Translations under genes and position numbers: made by a program | DNA from: Actinokineospora bangkokensis | GTDB taxonomy: Bacteria; Actinomycetota; Actinomycetes; Mycobacteriales; Pseudonocardiaceae | Direction: 5' to 3' | Length of the DNA: 64,000 bases | Assembly: GCF_001940455.1 (NCBI RefSeq) | Contig: NZ_MKQR01000001.1 | Coordinates: 37,297-101,296 of the forward strand | Notes under the pieces: model-generated | Told to the model about the DNA's origin: nothing | What the model saw: only the letters and a program-made list of their open reading frames with translations | The model's database searches: none | In this document: positions 34,328 through 41,746 of the stretch, piece by piece | Position numbering within the stretch: position 1 is the stretch's first letter | How the letters are laid out: each line of letters starts with the position of its first letter

Positions 34328-34677
34328 TCGGTCAGCTTGGGGTGACCCGCGCCCGCGTGGGTCACCCACACGACGCGGCGGCCGGGGTCGGGGCAGAACC
34401 AGACCCGGCCGCCCGCGGTCACCTCGTACTGCCACTGCTCCAGGAGTTCGCCGCGCACCTCGCGGCGGCCGAGCGAGCCCCTGAGGACGTGGTGCCTGGT
34501 GGGGTTCTCGGGCCTGGTGGGGTGCTCGGTGAGGACGGTCCACGCCTCCCAGGTGGCGTTGCGAGCCGTTTGGCACAGCTCATCCCACCCCTTCGCGGCG
34601 TCGTTGGTGGCGAAGCGAGCCTCCCAGCCGCCGGGGCGCCCCGGGGGCGCAACCCGGTCGTTGCGCTTCGACGGCAC
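34324..34677 (-). CDS. RelE/ParE-like putative toxin
   Basis: A 117-residue basic protein with the plan of RelE-fold toxins: a helical N-terminus ([20 protein letters not shown]), a central [12 protein letters not shown], then strands [29 protein letters not shown] ending PKLTD. The pattern VTAGGRVWF...[12 protein letters not shown] is shared by many actinobacterial RelE-like toxins. Catalytic residues cannot be assigned with certainty. GTG 34677 lies 3 bp after the antitoxin stop, in the usual antitoxin-first order. Confidence 0.72.
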   Translation of the reverse strand: MPSKRNDRVAPPGRPGGWEARFATNDAAKGWDELCQTARNATWEAWTVLTEHPTRPENPTRHHVLRGSLGRREVRGELLEQWQYEVTAGGRVWFCPDPGRRVVWVTHAGAGHPKLTD

Positions 34678-34680
34678 CGC

Positions 34681-35139
34681 TCAGGTACCGGACGGGTCGG
34701 GCACGGCGCCGAAGTCGTCGTCGACCGGCCTGCTGAGCTGCGCGCGCAGTTCCGGGTCCGCGTGGATGGCGGCGGTGTCGCGCCATTCGAGGAGGACCTG
34801 GTTGAGCGGGGACCACAGGCCGACCTCGGCGCACGCCCGGAACATGGTCGCGTAGTCCTTCGCGAAGTCCGCGCGGTCGTCCGGGGGCAGGAAGCGCACC
34901 CAGGCGAACTCCTCGGCCAGCACCTCGGCCAACACCTCGGCGGGCAGGTGCTCCAGGACGGTGCGCAAGCCCCGCGCCGCGGCGACCGAACCGGCTGCGG
35001 CGGCACGGACCCGGTCCTCCCGCGCCAGCAGCAGCGGTGCGCCATCCCGCCTGCGCACCAGCACTTCCCCCTGGTCGGCGAGCGCCGCGACGGACTTGGG
35101 GTCGCGCTGGAGCTCGCTCCACTGCACCTCGGTGGTCAT
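34681..35139 (-). CDS. Phd/YefM-like antitoxin with DUF6247-like C-terminus
   Basis: A 152-residue protein. The N-terminus (EVQWSELQRDPKSVAALADQGEVLVRRRDGAPLLLAREDRV) matches the Phd/YefM antitoxin DNA-binding fold. The C-terminal half (FLPPDDRADFAKDYATMFRACAEVGLWSPLNQVLLEWRDTAAIHADPEL) resembles DUF6247. The ATG at 35139 sits next to a perfect AT-rich palindrome (35147-35164), as expected for autoregulation. The frame stays open upstream into an HTH remnant, so a 271-residue fusion starting at GTG 35496 is formally possible but less likely. Confidence 0.78.
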   Translation of the reverse strand: MTTEVQWSELQRDPKSVAALADQGEVLVRRRDGAPLLLAREDRVRAAAAGSVAAARGLRTVLEHLPAEVLAEVLAEEFAWVRFLPPDDRADFAKDYATMFRACAEVGLWSPLNQVLLEWRDTAAIHADPELRAQLSRPVDDDFGAVPDPSGT

Positions 35140-35520
35140 GAGCCAATTCTGAATTTTTTCAGAACTCGCCGCAAGTGGGGCAGGTGCCCGCACCAACCGC
35201 AGGTCCGCTGAAGAGCTGGACGGCCGCGGAGGAGTGTGGCTGATCCGCTGGCCCGGCTCATCCCACGGTGACGGCCGCTCCAGGACCGACCCCAGCGCGG
35301 GGAGGTGCTCGGCGGGCGCCGGGTCCAGCCGGAACCAGGGCAACGGCTCGGGGATCCGCAGTGCACGCGCCCAAGCGACCACCCTGTCCGAGTCGCGGAC
35401 CGGGCTCATCATCCGCTCCAGGCGACTGACCTGGCCCTGCGCGATGCCCAACCACCGGGCCACCTTCGCCTGCGTCAGCACCGGGCGGTGATCCACGCGG
35501 TAGTCGTGGACGGCTATTCG
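35140..35520 (-). pseudogene. Remnant of an XRE-type HTH regulator fused in frame to the antitoxin
   Basis: In the same frame as the antitoxin, and without a stop between, lies VLTQAKVARWLGIAQGQVSRLE followed by SDRVVAWARALRIPEPLPWFRLDP, the HTH and following segment of a common actinomycete regulator family. The usual N-terminal lead is degraded: the frame upstream of GTG 35496 (RRIAVHDYRVDHR) has no start before an in-frame TGA at 35587-35589. The large C-terminal sensor domain is missing. I read it as a 5'- and 3'-truncated gene next to, or replaced by, the toxin-antitoxin pair. Confidence 0.6.
35147..35164. promoter_or_regulatory. AT-rich palindromic operator of the toxin-antitoxin pair
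   Basis: TTCTGAA-TTTT-TTCAGAA is a perfect 7-bp inverted repeat in one of the most AT-rich spots of the window. It starts 8 bp upstream of the antitoxin ATG and could overlap the promoter. Phd-type antitoxins bind such palindromes. Confidence 0.6.
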
Positions 35521-35766
35521 CCGCCATCTGGGTTGAGCAGGTCCCGCACACCCTTCGGCCGTAAACGACGGTCCACCCTCCGAGGCTCATACCTCCGGAT
35601 ATGGAGCTGCTCCGCCGATTCAACCTGAGGATATGCGTGTAATGCACATGCTGGCCGACACGCTTGGCTGCGGGGAATGCCCGCATCAAGCGTGATGGAT
35701 GGTCGCTCACCGGGATCCGGACTGGTGGTGGCCCCGCCGCGGCGCGCCGCCACCAGTCCAAGCCGG

Positions 35767-36045
35767 TCAGAACCTCGTCAGGTTCAACAGGTTGTTGCTC
35801 CAGACCCCGTCGGCCTTCGTCTGGATGAACTTCCGGCCGCCGTTCTGCCTGACGTAGATGGTTGCGCGGCGACCCTCGGCCTCGGTGTAGGCCTCGCCGC
35901 CGTTCTCGATGTAGCTGACCATCCGGGCGACGGTGTAGGTCTCCGTCTGGCCGCTGACCGTGTCGGTCCCGCGCACGCTGTCGATGTGCTCGTGGTCCTC
36001 ATCGCCGTGCTCTTGCATGTGGACGTGCGTGACGTGCACTGCCAT
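35767..36045 (-). CDS. DUF3892 domain protein
   Basis: A 92-residue acidic protein. The HEHIDSVRGTDTVSGQTETYTVARMVSYIENGGEAYTEAEGRRATIYV core and terminal TKADGVWSNNLLNLTRF match the DUF3892 pattern. Its N-terminus is His-rich (HVTHVHMQEHGDEDHEHI), which may bind metal. The ATG at 36045 has AGGAGTC upstream. A 13-bp-stem hairpin lies 47 bp before the start, inside the probable leader, and could attenuate expression. Function unknown. Its codon use is less GC-biased than its neighbours, in keeping with an accessory island. Confidence 0.8.
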   Translation of the reverse strand: MAVHVTHVHMQEHGDEDHEHIDSVRGTDTVSGQTETYTVARMVSYIENGGEAYTEAEGRRATIYVRQNGGRKFIQTKADGVWSNNLLNLTRF

Positions 36046-36438
36046 GCCTAGACTCCTGTTCGCGTATGACCCCGTGCGGGTCGATTTCCTTGGAGGCCCC
36101 CGCCCTGCCCGGCGGGGGCCTCCGCATTGGCGCCCGAGGCGGAAGCCCGGGTGACCGTTGTGGAGCCTGCACCGCGCGACCGCGGCGGGCAAATCCGCCA
36201 GACCGCCTCCGGCGTGGGAGGAAATCGCCAACAAACGGCTGCGCAAAGCCCATCCACAATCTTGTCCACAGTGGTTCTGTGCGGCGATCAGGGCGAATGC
36301 AAGAACAGCCGCAAGTAGTCCACAGGACAAATAGCTGACAATGTTTGTTTGCGCCGAGAATCGGATTCACCCGGATGGGGGAGTCCTGGGCTCGTGGGAG
36401 GTGGTCTGCGGCTCCGCGCGGGTTCGTAGACTCGGGCG
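36046..36438. other. Intergenic stretch with hairpin and DnaA-box-like words
   Basis: This 393-bp gap is AT-richer than most of the window. It holds a strong hairpin (36092-36123), an exact TTGTCCACA word (36262-36270) and related CCACA words (for example 36316-36325). I see no convincing gene. Minus-strand frames such as the one reading VDKIVDGLCAAVCW from about 36269 have no recognisable family. Confidence 0.5.
36092..36123 (-). promoter_or_regulatory. Strong hairpin in leader of DUF3892 gene
   Basis: GGAGGCCCCCGCC-CTGCCC-GGCGGGGGCCTCC is a perfect 13-bp stem with a 6-nt loop, 47 bp upstream of the DUF3892 start. Without a U-tract it may be a terminator for upstream transcription or an attenuator. 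The role is inferred. Confidence 0.5.
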
Positions 36439-37995
36439 GTGGATCGGCGGAAGCGGCTCGGGGTGCACTACACGCCTGCGGTGCTCGCGCGGTTCATCGC
36501 CGGGCGGGTGGCGCGGTACGTCGAGCGGCCGGTGCGGGTGCTGGACCCGGCGTGCGGGGACGGGGAGTTGTTGGCGGCGGTGGCGGAGCGGTGCGACGCC
36601 GAGCTGGTGGGGTTCGACCTGGACCCGGGGGCGGTGGAGCGGGCTCGGGAGCGGTTGCCGGGGGCGGACATCCGGCTGGCGGACTTCACCGAGGTGGGGC
36701 AGCGGTTGGCGGGGCCGTTCGACGTGGTGGTCGCGAACCCGCCGTACGTGCGGACGCAGGCGTTGGGGAACGCGAAGGACTTGGCGAGCACGTTCAACCT
36801 CAAGGGGCGGTTGGACCTGACGCACCCGTTCGTGGCGTTGGCGCCGCGGTTGCTGGGGGCGGGTGGGGTGTTGGCGCTGCTGTGCAGCAACAGGTTCCTG
36901 ACGACGAAGGCGGGGGCGAACGTCCGGGAGCTGCTGGCCGGGCGGTTGTCGGTGGAGGAGGTGTACGACCTCGGGGACACCAGGCTGTTCGACGCCGCCG
37001 TGCTGCCCGCCGTCGTCATCGCCACCAAGGGCTCCCGGACCGCGGGCGGCGCCCGGCCCGCGCGGTTCGCCAGCGCCTACGAGGTGCAGGGGGTGCAGGC
37101 GCCGGAGGGGGACCTGTTCGCCGCGCTCACCGGGCCCGCCTCCGCGACGGTCGGGGTGCGGGGGCGGGCGTTCGCGGTGGAGGTGGGGACGCTCGACGAC
37201 CGGGACCTGTGGCGGGTGAGCACCCCGGAGCGGCACCGGCGGGGGGCGCGGGTGGCGGCGCGGACGTGGCGGACGCTGGGGGAGCTGGCGAAGATCCGGG
37301 TGGGGATCAAGACGACCGCGGACCGGGTGTTCATCGGTGACCACTGGGACGCGCTGCCCGCCCACCGCAGCCCCGAGCCGAGCCTGCTGCGGCCGCTGCT
37401 CACCCACGAGGACCTGCGGCCGTGGACGCCGCCGGGGCCGCCGCGGGTGCGGGTGCTCTACCCGTACCTGGACCTGCCGACGCGCAGGCCGGTGGACCTG
37501 GCCGAGCACCCGGGGGCGGCGGCGTACCTGGCCGAGCACCGGGAGCGGCTGGAGGGGCGGCGGTACCTGGCCGAGGCGGGTCGGGAGTGGTTCGAGATCT
37601 GGGTGCCGCAGCGGCCCGCGCTGTGGCGCCCGCCCAAGATCGTCTTCCCGGACATCAGCGCCCAGCCCCGGTTCGCGGTGGACCGCAGCGGGGCGGTGGT
37701 CAACGGCGACTGCTACTGGATCAGCGTGCCGGAGCTGGGCGGGGACGACCTGGCGCACCTGGTGATCGGGGTGGCCAACTCCGCCTTCGGCACCCGCTTC
37801 TACGACGACGCCTGCGGCAACCGGCTCTACGCGGGCCGCAGGCGGTGGATCACCCAGTACGTCGCCCGGCTGCCGCTGCCGGACCCGGCGAGCCCGGCCG
37901 GGCTGGCCATCACCGCGGCGGCGCGGCGGCTGGCGGCGGGGGACGGGGGGCACCTGCCGGTGCTGGAGGCGGCGGTGGCGGCCGCGTTCGAGTAG
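36439..37995 (+). CDS. N6-adenine DNA methyltransferase, TaqI/Eco57I-like
   Basis: A 518-residue DNA methyltransferase with SAM motif DPACGDGE (36-43) and catalytic NPPY (100-103), the gamma-class order of TaqI-like enzymes. The C-terminal part (about 260-518, with KIRVGIKTTADRVFIG and the terminal FGTRFYDDACGNRLYAGRRRWITQYVARLPLPDP) is a TaqI-like specificity domain, so it should recognise its own target. No restriction enzyme gene adjoins. The first ~170 codons use TTG for Leu heavily and the rest do not, which hints at a mosaic origin. It may be an orphan methylase or an enzyme whose partner lies elsewhere. Confidence 0.87.
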   Translation: MDRRKRLGVHYTPAVLARFIAGRVARYVERPVRVLDPACGDGELLAAVAERCDAELVGFDLDPGAVERARERLPGADIRLADFTEVGQRLAGPFDVVVANPPYVRTQALGNAKDLASTFNLKGRLDLTHPFVALAPRLLGAGGVLALLCSNRFLTTKAGANVRELLAGRLSVEEVYDLGDTRLFDAAVLPAVVIATKGSRTAGGARPARFASAYEVQGVQAPEGDLFAALTGPASATVGVRGRAFAVEVGTLDDRDLWRVSTPERHRRGARVAARTWRTLGELAKIRVGIKTTADRVFIGDHWDALPAHRSPEPSLLRPLLTHEDLRPWTPPGPPRVRVLYPYLDLPTRRPVDLAEHPGAAAYLAEHRERLEGRRYLAEAGREWFEIWVPQRPALWRPPKIVFPDISAQPRFAVDRSGAVVNGDCYWISVPELGGDDLAHLVIGVANSAFGTRFYDDACGNRLYAGRRRWITQYVARLPLPDPASPAGLAITAAARRLAAGDGGHLPVLEAAVAAAFE

Positions 37996-38040
37996 GGCTA
38001 CTCATGACACCGGGGGCCCGCGGGACGGACGATCGGGGGC

Positions 38041-38340
38041 ATGACCTCCGACGCCAAGTCCCCGTCCTCGCCGACCACGGGTGCCTTCTTCGCGCAGGCC
38101 GCCCTGTCGTTCGCCCTCTCGCTGACCGCCGTCACCGTCGGGATCGCCGTGCTGCCGGTGGACCCGTGGATCCGGGCGTTCCTCGGGGTGGGCGCGCTGT
38201 ACACGATCACCTCGGCGTTCACCCTGGCCAAGGTCATCCGCGACCGGCAGGAGGACGCCTCGGTGTACTCGCGCATCGACCGGGCGCGGGTGGAGAAGCT
38301 GCTCGCCGAGCACGACCCGTTCCGCGCGCCCGGGGTCTGA
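38041..38340 (+). CDS. YiaAB-family two-helix membrane protein
   Basis: A 99-residue inner-membrane protein with two helices (FFAQAALSFALSLTAVTVGIAVL and FLGVGALYTITSAFTLAKVI) and a charged C-terminal tail. The plan and the FTLAKVIRDR motif after helix 2 match the YiaA/YiaB family. Its biological role is not known. It is 45 bp after the methyltransferase and ends at a hairpin shared with the tRNA gene. Confidence 0.82.
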   Translation: MTSDAKSPSSPTTGAFFAQAALSFALSLTAVTVGIAVLPVDPWIRAFLGVGALYTITSAFTLAKVIRDRQEDASVYSRIDRARVEKLLAEHDPFRAPGV

Positions 38341-38362
38341 GGTGACGGGCGCGGGACGAAAG

Positions 38363-38394
38363 AGGAGGGCCGACGCCGGGGCGTCGACCCTCCT
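38363..38394. terminator. Hairpin between YiaAB gene and tRNA-Gly
   Basis: AGGAGGGC-CGACGCC pairs with GGCGTCG-A-CCCTCCT: a 14-bp stem with one mismatch. It lies 22 bp after the YiaAB stop and 7 bp beyond the 3' end of the tRNA, so it can end transcription from both sides. Confidence 0.65.
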
Positions 38395-38400
38395 GCTGCG

Positions 38401-38473
38401 AGCGGATGACGAGACTCGAACTCGCGACCCTCACCTTGGCAAGGTGATGCGCTACCAACTGCGCTACATCCGC
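38401..38473 (-). tRNA. tRNA-Gly(GCC)
   Basis: Reading the minus strand gives a complete 73-nt cloverleaf: acceptor GCGGATG/CATCCGC, D-arm GCGC AGTTGGTA GCGC, anticodon arm TCACC TTGCCAA GGTGA (anticodon GCC at 38438-38440), 5-nt variable loop and T-arm GCGAG TTCGAGT CTCGT, with U as discriminator base. CCA is not encoded. It is the only tRNA in the window and borders the accessory stretch 34.3-38 kb. Confidence 0.97.
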
Positions 38474-38697
38474 CTGCCCCGGTCTCCCGGTGCGCCACGA
38501 ACTGTACCCCACGGCTTCGCCCGCCCGTCACGGACCCCCTCGCCGGGGGTGCGCGTCCCCGGCCGGGCGTGGGTCGAACGGACTAGGACGACCGTAGGTG
38601 TGTGCTTCACGTTATTCACGGATACGGGCCGCAGGACACCTCCGTGTGGCACTGTGTTCACCACTGTCACGACGGCCAGGAGGAGGCACCGGGCCGG

Positions 38698-40182
38698 ATG
38701 ACCTGGGACGACCGGCCTGCGCAGGCCAGCGCGAGCGAGGGCGCCGGTGCCGACGCGCACGCCGACCGCGACCTGCTGCACCGCCTGCGCGCCGGTGACG
38801 ACGCCGCCTTCGGCGAGCTGTTCTCCCGGCACAGCGACGCCGTCCGCAGGCTGGCGCTGGGCGTCTCCGGCGACCGCGCCGAGGCCGACGACCTCACCGC
38901 GGAGGCCTTCTTCCGGGTGCTCCAGGCGATCCGCCGCGGGGCCGGGCCGGTCGACAACGCCCGCGGCTACCTGCTGATCGTCGTGCGCCGGGTGGCCTGG
39001 GAGTGGGCCGGGCGGCGCCGCGAGCTGCCGGTCAGCGACGAGGAGCTCGACCACCGCGTCGGCGCCGCGCACGACGACGGCGCCCGCTCCACCGAGCGCA
39101 CCCTGATCACCCGCGCGTTCACCAGCCTGCCCGAGCGCTGGCGCACCGTGCTGTGGAAGGTCGAGGTGGAGGGCGAGCGGCCCGCGGTGGTGGCGGGCAA
39201 GTTCGGCCTGAGCCCCAACGCCACCGCCGCGCTGGCCCGCCGCGCCCGGCAGGGGCTGCGCGCGGCCTACCTGCAGGCGCACCTGACCACCGAGCGCGGG
39301 TCCACCGGCTGCCGGTCGGTGCTGGAGAAGCTGGGCGCCTACACCGCGGGCAGCATCACCGGCAGCGAGCGCTCCCGGGTGCGCACCCACCTGCAGGCCT
39401 GCTCCTCGTGCGCGACCACCCAGGCCGAGCTGGCCGACGTCTGCTCCGGGCTGCGCGCGCACGCCGCGCACCTGGCCGTGCCCGTCCTCGGGCTGGCCGC
39501 CGCGCACACCGCGCACGCCCTCGGCTGGGGCGCGGGGGCCAAGGCGGTGCTGGCCAGCGCGAAGTTCCAGGTCGTCGCGGCGGCGGCGTCGGCGGCCGCG
39601 GTGGGGGCGCTCACCCTGCTGCCGCTGGGCACCGCGGGCGAGCAGCAGCAGGCCTACGCCGACCTCGACGGGTCCGGGGCGACGCTGGAGGTGGGCCCGC
39701 CGACCACCAGCACCACCACGACCGGGGCCGCGGGCCCCACCTCGGTGCCGCCGACGGCCGCGTCCAGCGCGATCGTGCCCGGCCCCACCCACCGGCCCAC
39801 CGGCGCGCACCCGGTCGGCAAGCCCGCCGCGCCGCCCGCCGCGCCCGCGACCACCTCCGCGGCGGTGGGCACGGGGTCCACCGCGGCGCAGCCGCGCACC
39901 GAGTCCGCCACCGCGCTGGAGTCCCCGCAGGTCTACGACCGGTCGCTGCCCGTGGTGTCGCGGCAGGTGTCCTACGAGCGCAAGTGGGCCGTCTACGACC
40001 GCTACGACGTGGTGTCCGAGACGAGCACCACCACGCTGGTGAACGCCGCCGCGCAGACCACGGTGGCCACCAGCAGCACCGAGTACACCCAGTACCGCGA
40101 GCCGGGCCGCGACCCGGCCCCGACCACCCGCGAGCAGGGTGGCCCGACCGGGCCCACGGTGACCAGGACCCCGTCCGGTTGA
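38698..40182 (+). CDS. ECF-type sigma factor fused to a zinc-finger transmembrane anti-sigma module
   Basis: A 494-residue fusion. Residues ~20-85 are sigma-70 region 2 (LLHRLRAGDDAAFGELFSRHSDAVRRLALG, AEADDLTAEAFFRVLQAI) and ~135-190 region 4 (RAFTSLPERWRTVLWKVEVEGERPAVVA). Then comes a ZAS-type motif H231-x3-C235-x2-C238, a membrane helix about 292-312, and a Thr/Pro/Ala-rich outside tail to 494 with STTTTGAAGPTSVPPT-like low-complexity sequence. Sigma and anti-sigma parts on one chain would be held at the membrane. The ATG at 38698 has AGGAGGAGG upstream (spacing about 11). The target genes are unknown. Confidence 0.87.
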   Translation: MTWDDRPAQASASEGAGADAHADRDLLHRLRAGDDAAFGELFSRHSDAVRRLALGVSGDRAEADDLTAEAFFRVLQAIRRGAGPVDNARGYLLIVVRRVAWEWAGRRRELPVSDEELDHRVGAAHDDGARSTERTLITRAFTSLPERWRTVLWKVEVEGERPAVVAGKFGLSPNATAALARRARQGLRAAYLQAHLTTERGSTGCRSVLEKLGAYTAGSITGSERSRVRTHLQACSSCATTQAELADVCSGLRAHAAHLAVPVLGLAAAHTAHALGWGAGAKAVLASAKFQVVAAAASAAAVGALTLLPLGTAGEQQQAYADLDGSGATLEVGPPTTSTTTTGAAGPTSVPPTAASSAIVPGPTHRPTGAHPVGKPAAPPAAPATTSAAVGTGSTAAQPRTESATALESPQVYDRSLPVVSRQVSYERKWAVYDRYDVVSETSTTTLVNAAAQTTVATSSTEYTQYREPGRDPAPTTREQGGPTGPTVTRTPSG

Positions 40183-40346
40183 TCATCGTCCGGGGCCGGT
40201 GCGAGAATCGGCCGCGGAGCACGAGGGAGCGCATTTCACCCGGTCGGCGCAGGGTCGAGCCGGTACCGTTATCCCCCGGTGTCCTACGCACTGCGTGACG
40301 ACTGACCACCAGCGCCACACACAGCGCCACACCGAGAGGCGGAGAC

Positions 40347-40784
40347 ATGACGCGCCAGGTTCGCGACGTGAACGGTCGGCTCTGGACCGTCCACGGCACC
40401 CTCACGTGGCGCACCCCGGCCACCGAGGACAACTTCGAGCACGACGTGGCCGCGGGCTACATCCCCGGGGTCGTCATGCTCTCGCTGATCCTGGTGCTGG
40501 CCGTGGTCCTGGTGACCTGGACCCCCGACGACGTGGTCGTGCCCGCGTGGCTGCTGCTGGTCCTGCTGCTGGTCGCGCTGTTCTTCCCGGCCCGCTGGGC
40601 GCTGCGCAGGCCGTGGACGCTGGTGGCCGAGACCGGCGACGACGGCGACGGCGAGCCCACCGAGCGCTGGGTGGGTACCGTGCGCGGCTACTTCAACGCC
40701 CGCGCGGAGATCGCCAAGATCGCCAAGAACCTCAGCGCGGACTCCCAGCCGAGCTTCGAGGGCGCGCTGCGCCCGATCAACTGA
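40347..40784 (+). CDS. Conserved small membrane protein, unknown
   Basis: A 145-residue protein with an N-terminal soluble part (QVRDVNGRLWTVHGTLTWRTPATEDNFEHDVAAGY), two hydrophobic segments (about 45-88: VVMLSLILVLAVVLVTW and VPAWLLLVLLLVALFF), and a C-terminal soluble part that ends SFEGALRPIN. The wording (VRDVNGRLWTV, EHDVAAGYIPG) is typical of an actinobacterial hypothetical family but I know no function. The ATG at 40347 has GGCGGAG upstream. It stands 164 bp after the sigma gene and 55 bp before the glycosylase gene. Confidence 0.72.
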   Translation: MTRQVRDVNGRLWTVHGTLTWRTPATEDNFEHDVAAGYIPGVVMLSLILVLAVVLVTWTPDDVVVPAWLLLVLLLVALFFPARWALRRPWTLVAETGDDGDGEPTERWVGTVRGYFNARAEIAKIAKNLSADSQPSFEGALRPIN

Positions 40785-40839
40785 GGCGGCGGCCCCGCCG
40801 GGGCATGACAGCGGCGGCCGCGCGGGCGAGACTGGTCGC

Positions 40840-41703
40840 GTGCCCGAACTGCCCGAGGTCGAAGCCCTGGCCCACCACCTGCGCGAGCACGCGGTCGGCC
40901 GCACCGTGGCGCGCGTCGACGTGGCGTCGATGAGCGTGCTCAAGACCGCCAGCCCGCCGTGGACGGCGCTGCACGGCCGCGAGGTCACCGGCGCCGGGCG
41001 CCGGGGCAAGTACCTCGACCTGGACTGCGGCGGCCTGCACCTGGTCACCCACCTGGCCCGCGCGGGGTGGCTGCGCTGGGCGCAGACCCTCTCGGCCGCC
41101 CCGCCCAAGCCCGGCCGCGGGCCGCTGGCGCTGCGGGTGCACCTCGGGCCGCCCGGGCAGGGCCCCGGGTTCGACCTCACCGAGGCGGGCACGAAGAAGG
41201 GGCTGGCCGTGTGGGTCGTCGAGGACGTCGGGTCCATCGAGCAGATCGCCACCCTGGGCCCGGACGCGCTCGACCTGACCCGCGACGAGTTCGGCGCGCT
41301 GCTCGCCGGGCGCACCGAGCGGCTGAAGACGGTGCTGACCGGGCAGCGGGTCATCGCGGGCATCGGCAACGCCTACTCCGACGAGATCATGCACGTCGCC
41401 AGGCTCTCCCCGTACGCCACGCCCGCCCGCCTCGACGAGGGGCAGGTGGACCGGCTGCACGCGGCCCTGCGCGAGGTGCTGCTGGCCGCGGTCGACCGCT
41501 CGGTGGGCCAGCACGCGGCCCTGCTCAAGGGCGAGAAGCGCTCCGGGCTGCGGGTGCACGCGCGCACCGGGTTGCCGTGCCCGGTCTGCGGGGACACCAT
41601 CCGCGAGGTGTCCTTCGCCGACAAGGCCTTCCAGTACTGCCCGACGTGCCAGACCGGCGGCAAGCCGCTGGCCGACCGGCGCATGTCCAGGCTGTTGAAG
41701 TAG
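40840..41703 (+). CDS. Fpg/Nei-family DNA glycosylase
   Basis: A 287-residue base-excision glycosylase/AP lyase. After Met removal the N-terminus is PELPEVEALAHHL: catalytic Pro1 and Glu2 are present. Central LDLDCGGLHLVTHLARAGWL and IGNAYSDEIMHVARLSP (helix-two-turns-helix) are typical, and the C-terminal zinc finger is C-P-V-C...YCPTC (CPVCGDTIREV...FQYCPTCQTGG). Compared with MutM, the Lys/Arg region differs and resembles mycobacterial Nei/Fpg2-type members, so the lesion preference is uncertain. GTG 40840 is fixed by the need for Pro at position 2. Confidence 0.9.
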   Translation: MPELPEVEALAHHLREHAVGRTVARVDVASMSVLKTASPPWTALHGREVTGAGRRGKYLDLDCGGLHLVTHLARAGWLRWAQTLSAAPPKPGRGPLALRVHLGPPGQGPGFDLTEAGTKKGLAVWVVEDVGSIEQIATLGPDALDLTRDEFGALLAGRTERLKTVLTGQRVIAGIGNAYSDEIMHVARLSPYATPARLDEGQVDRLHAALREVLLAAVDRSVGQHAALLKGEKRSGLRVHARTGLPCPVCGDTIREVSFADKAFQYCPTCQTGGKPLADRRMSRLLK

Positions 41704-41746
41704 GTACCGTGGGAGCCCCAGCGAACCGGAACGGGAGCGTTGCCTG

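Noticed and set aside
40183..40346. Short palindrome ACGCA-C-TGCGT upstream of the 145-residue gene
   Set aside because: Five-bp arms are expected by chance in this composition and no regulator adjoins.
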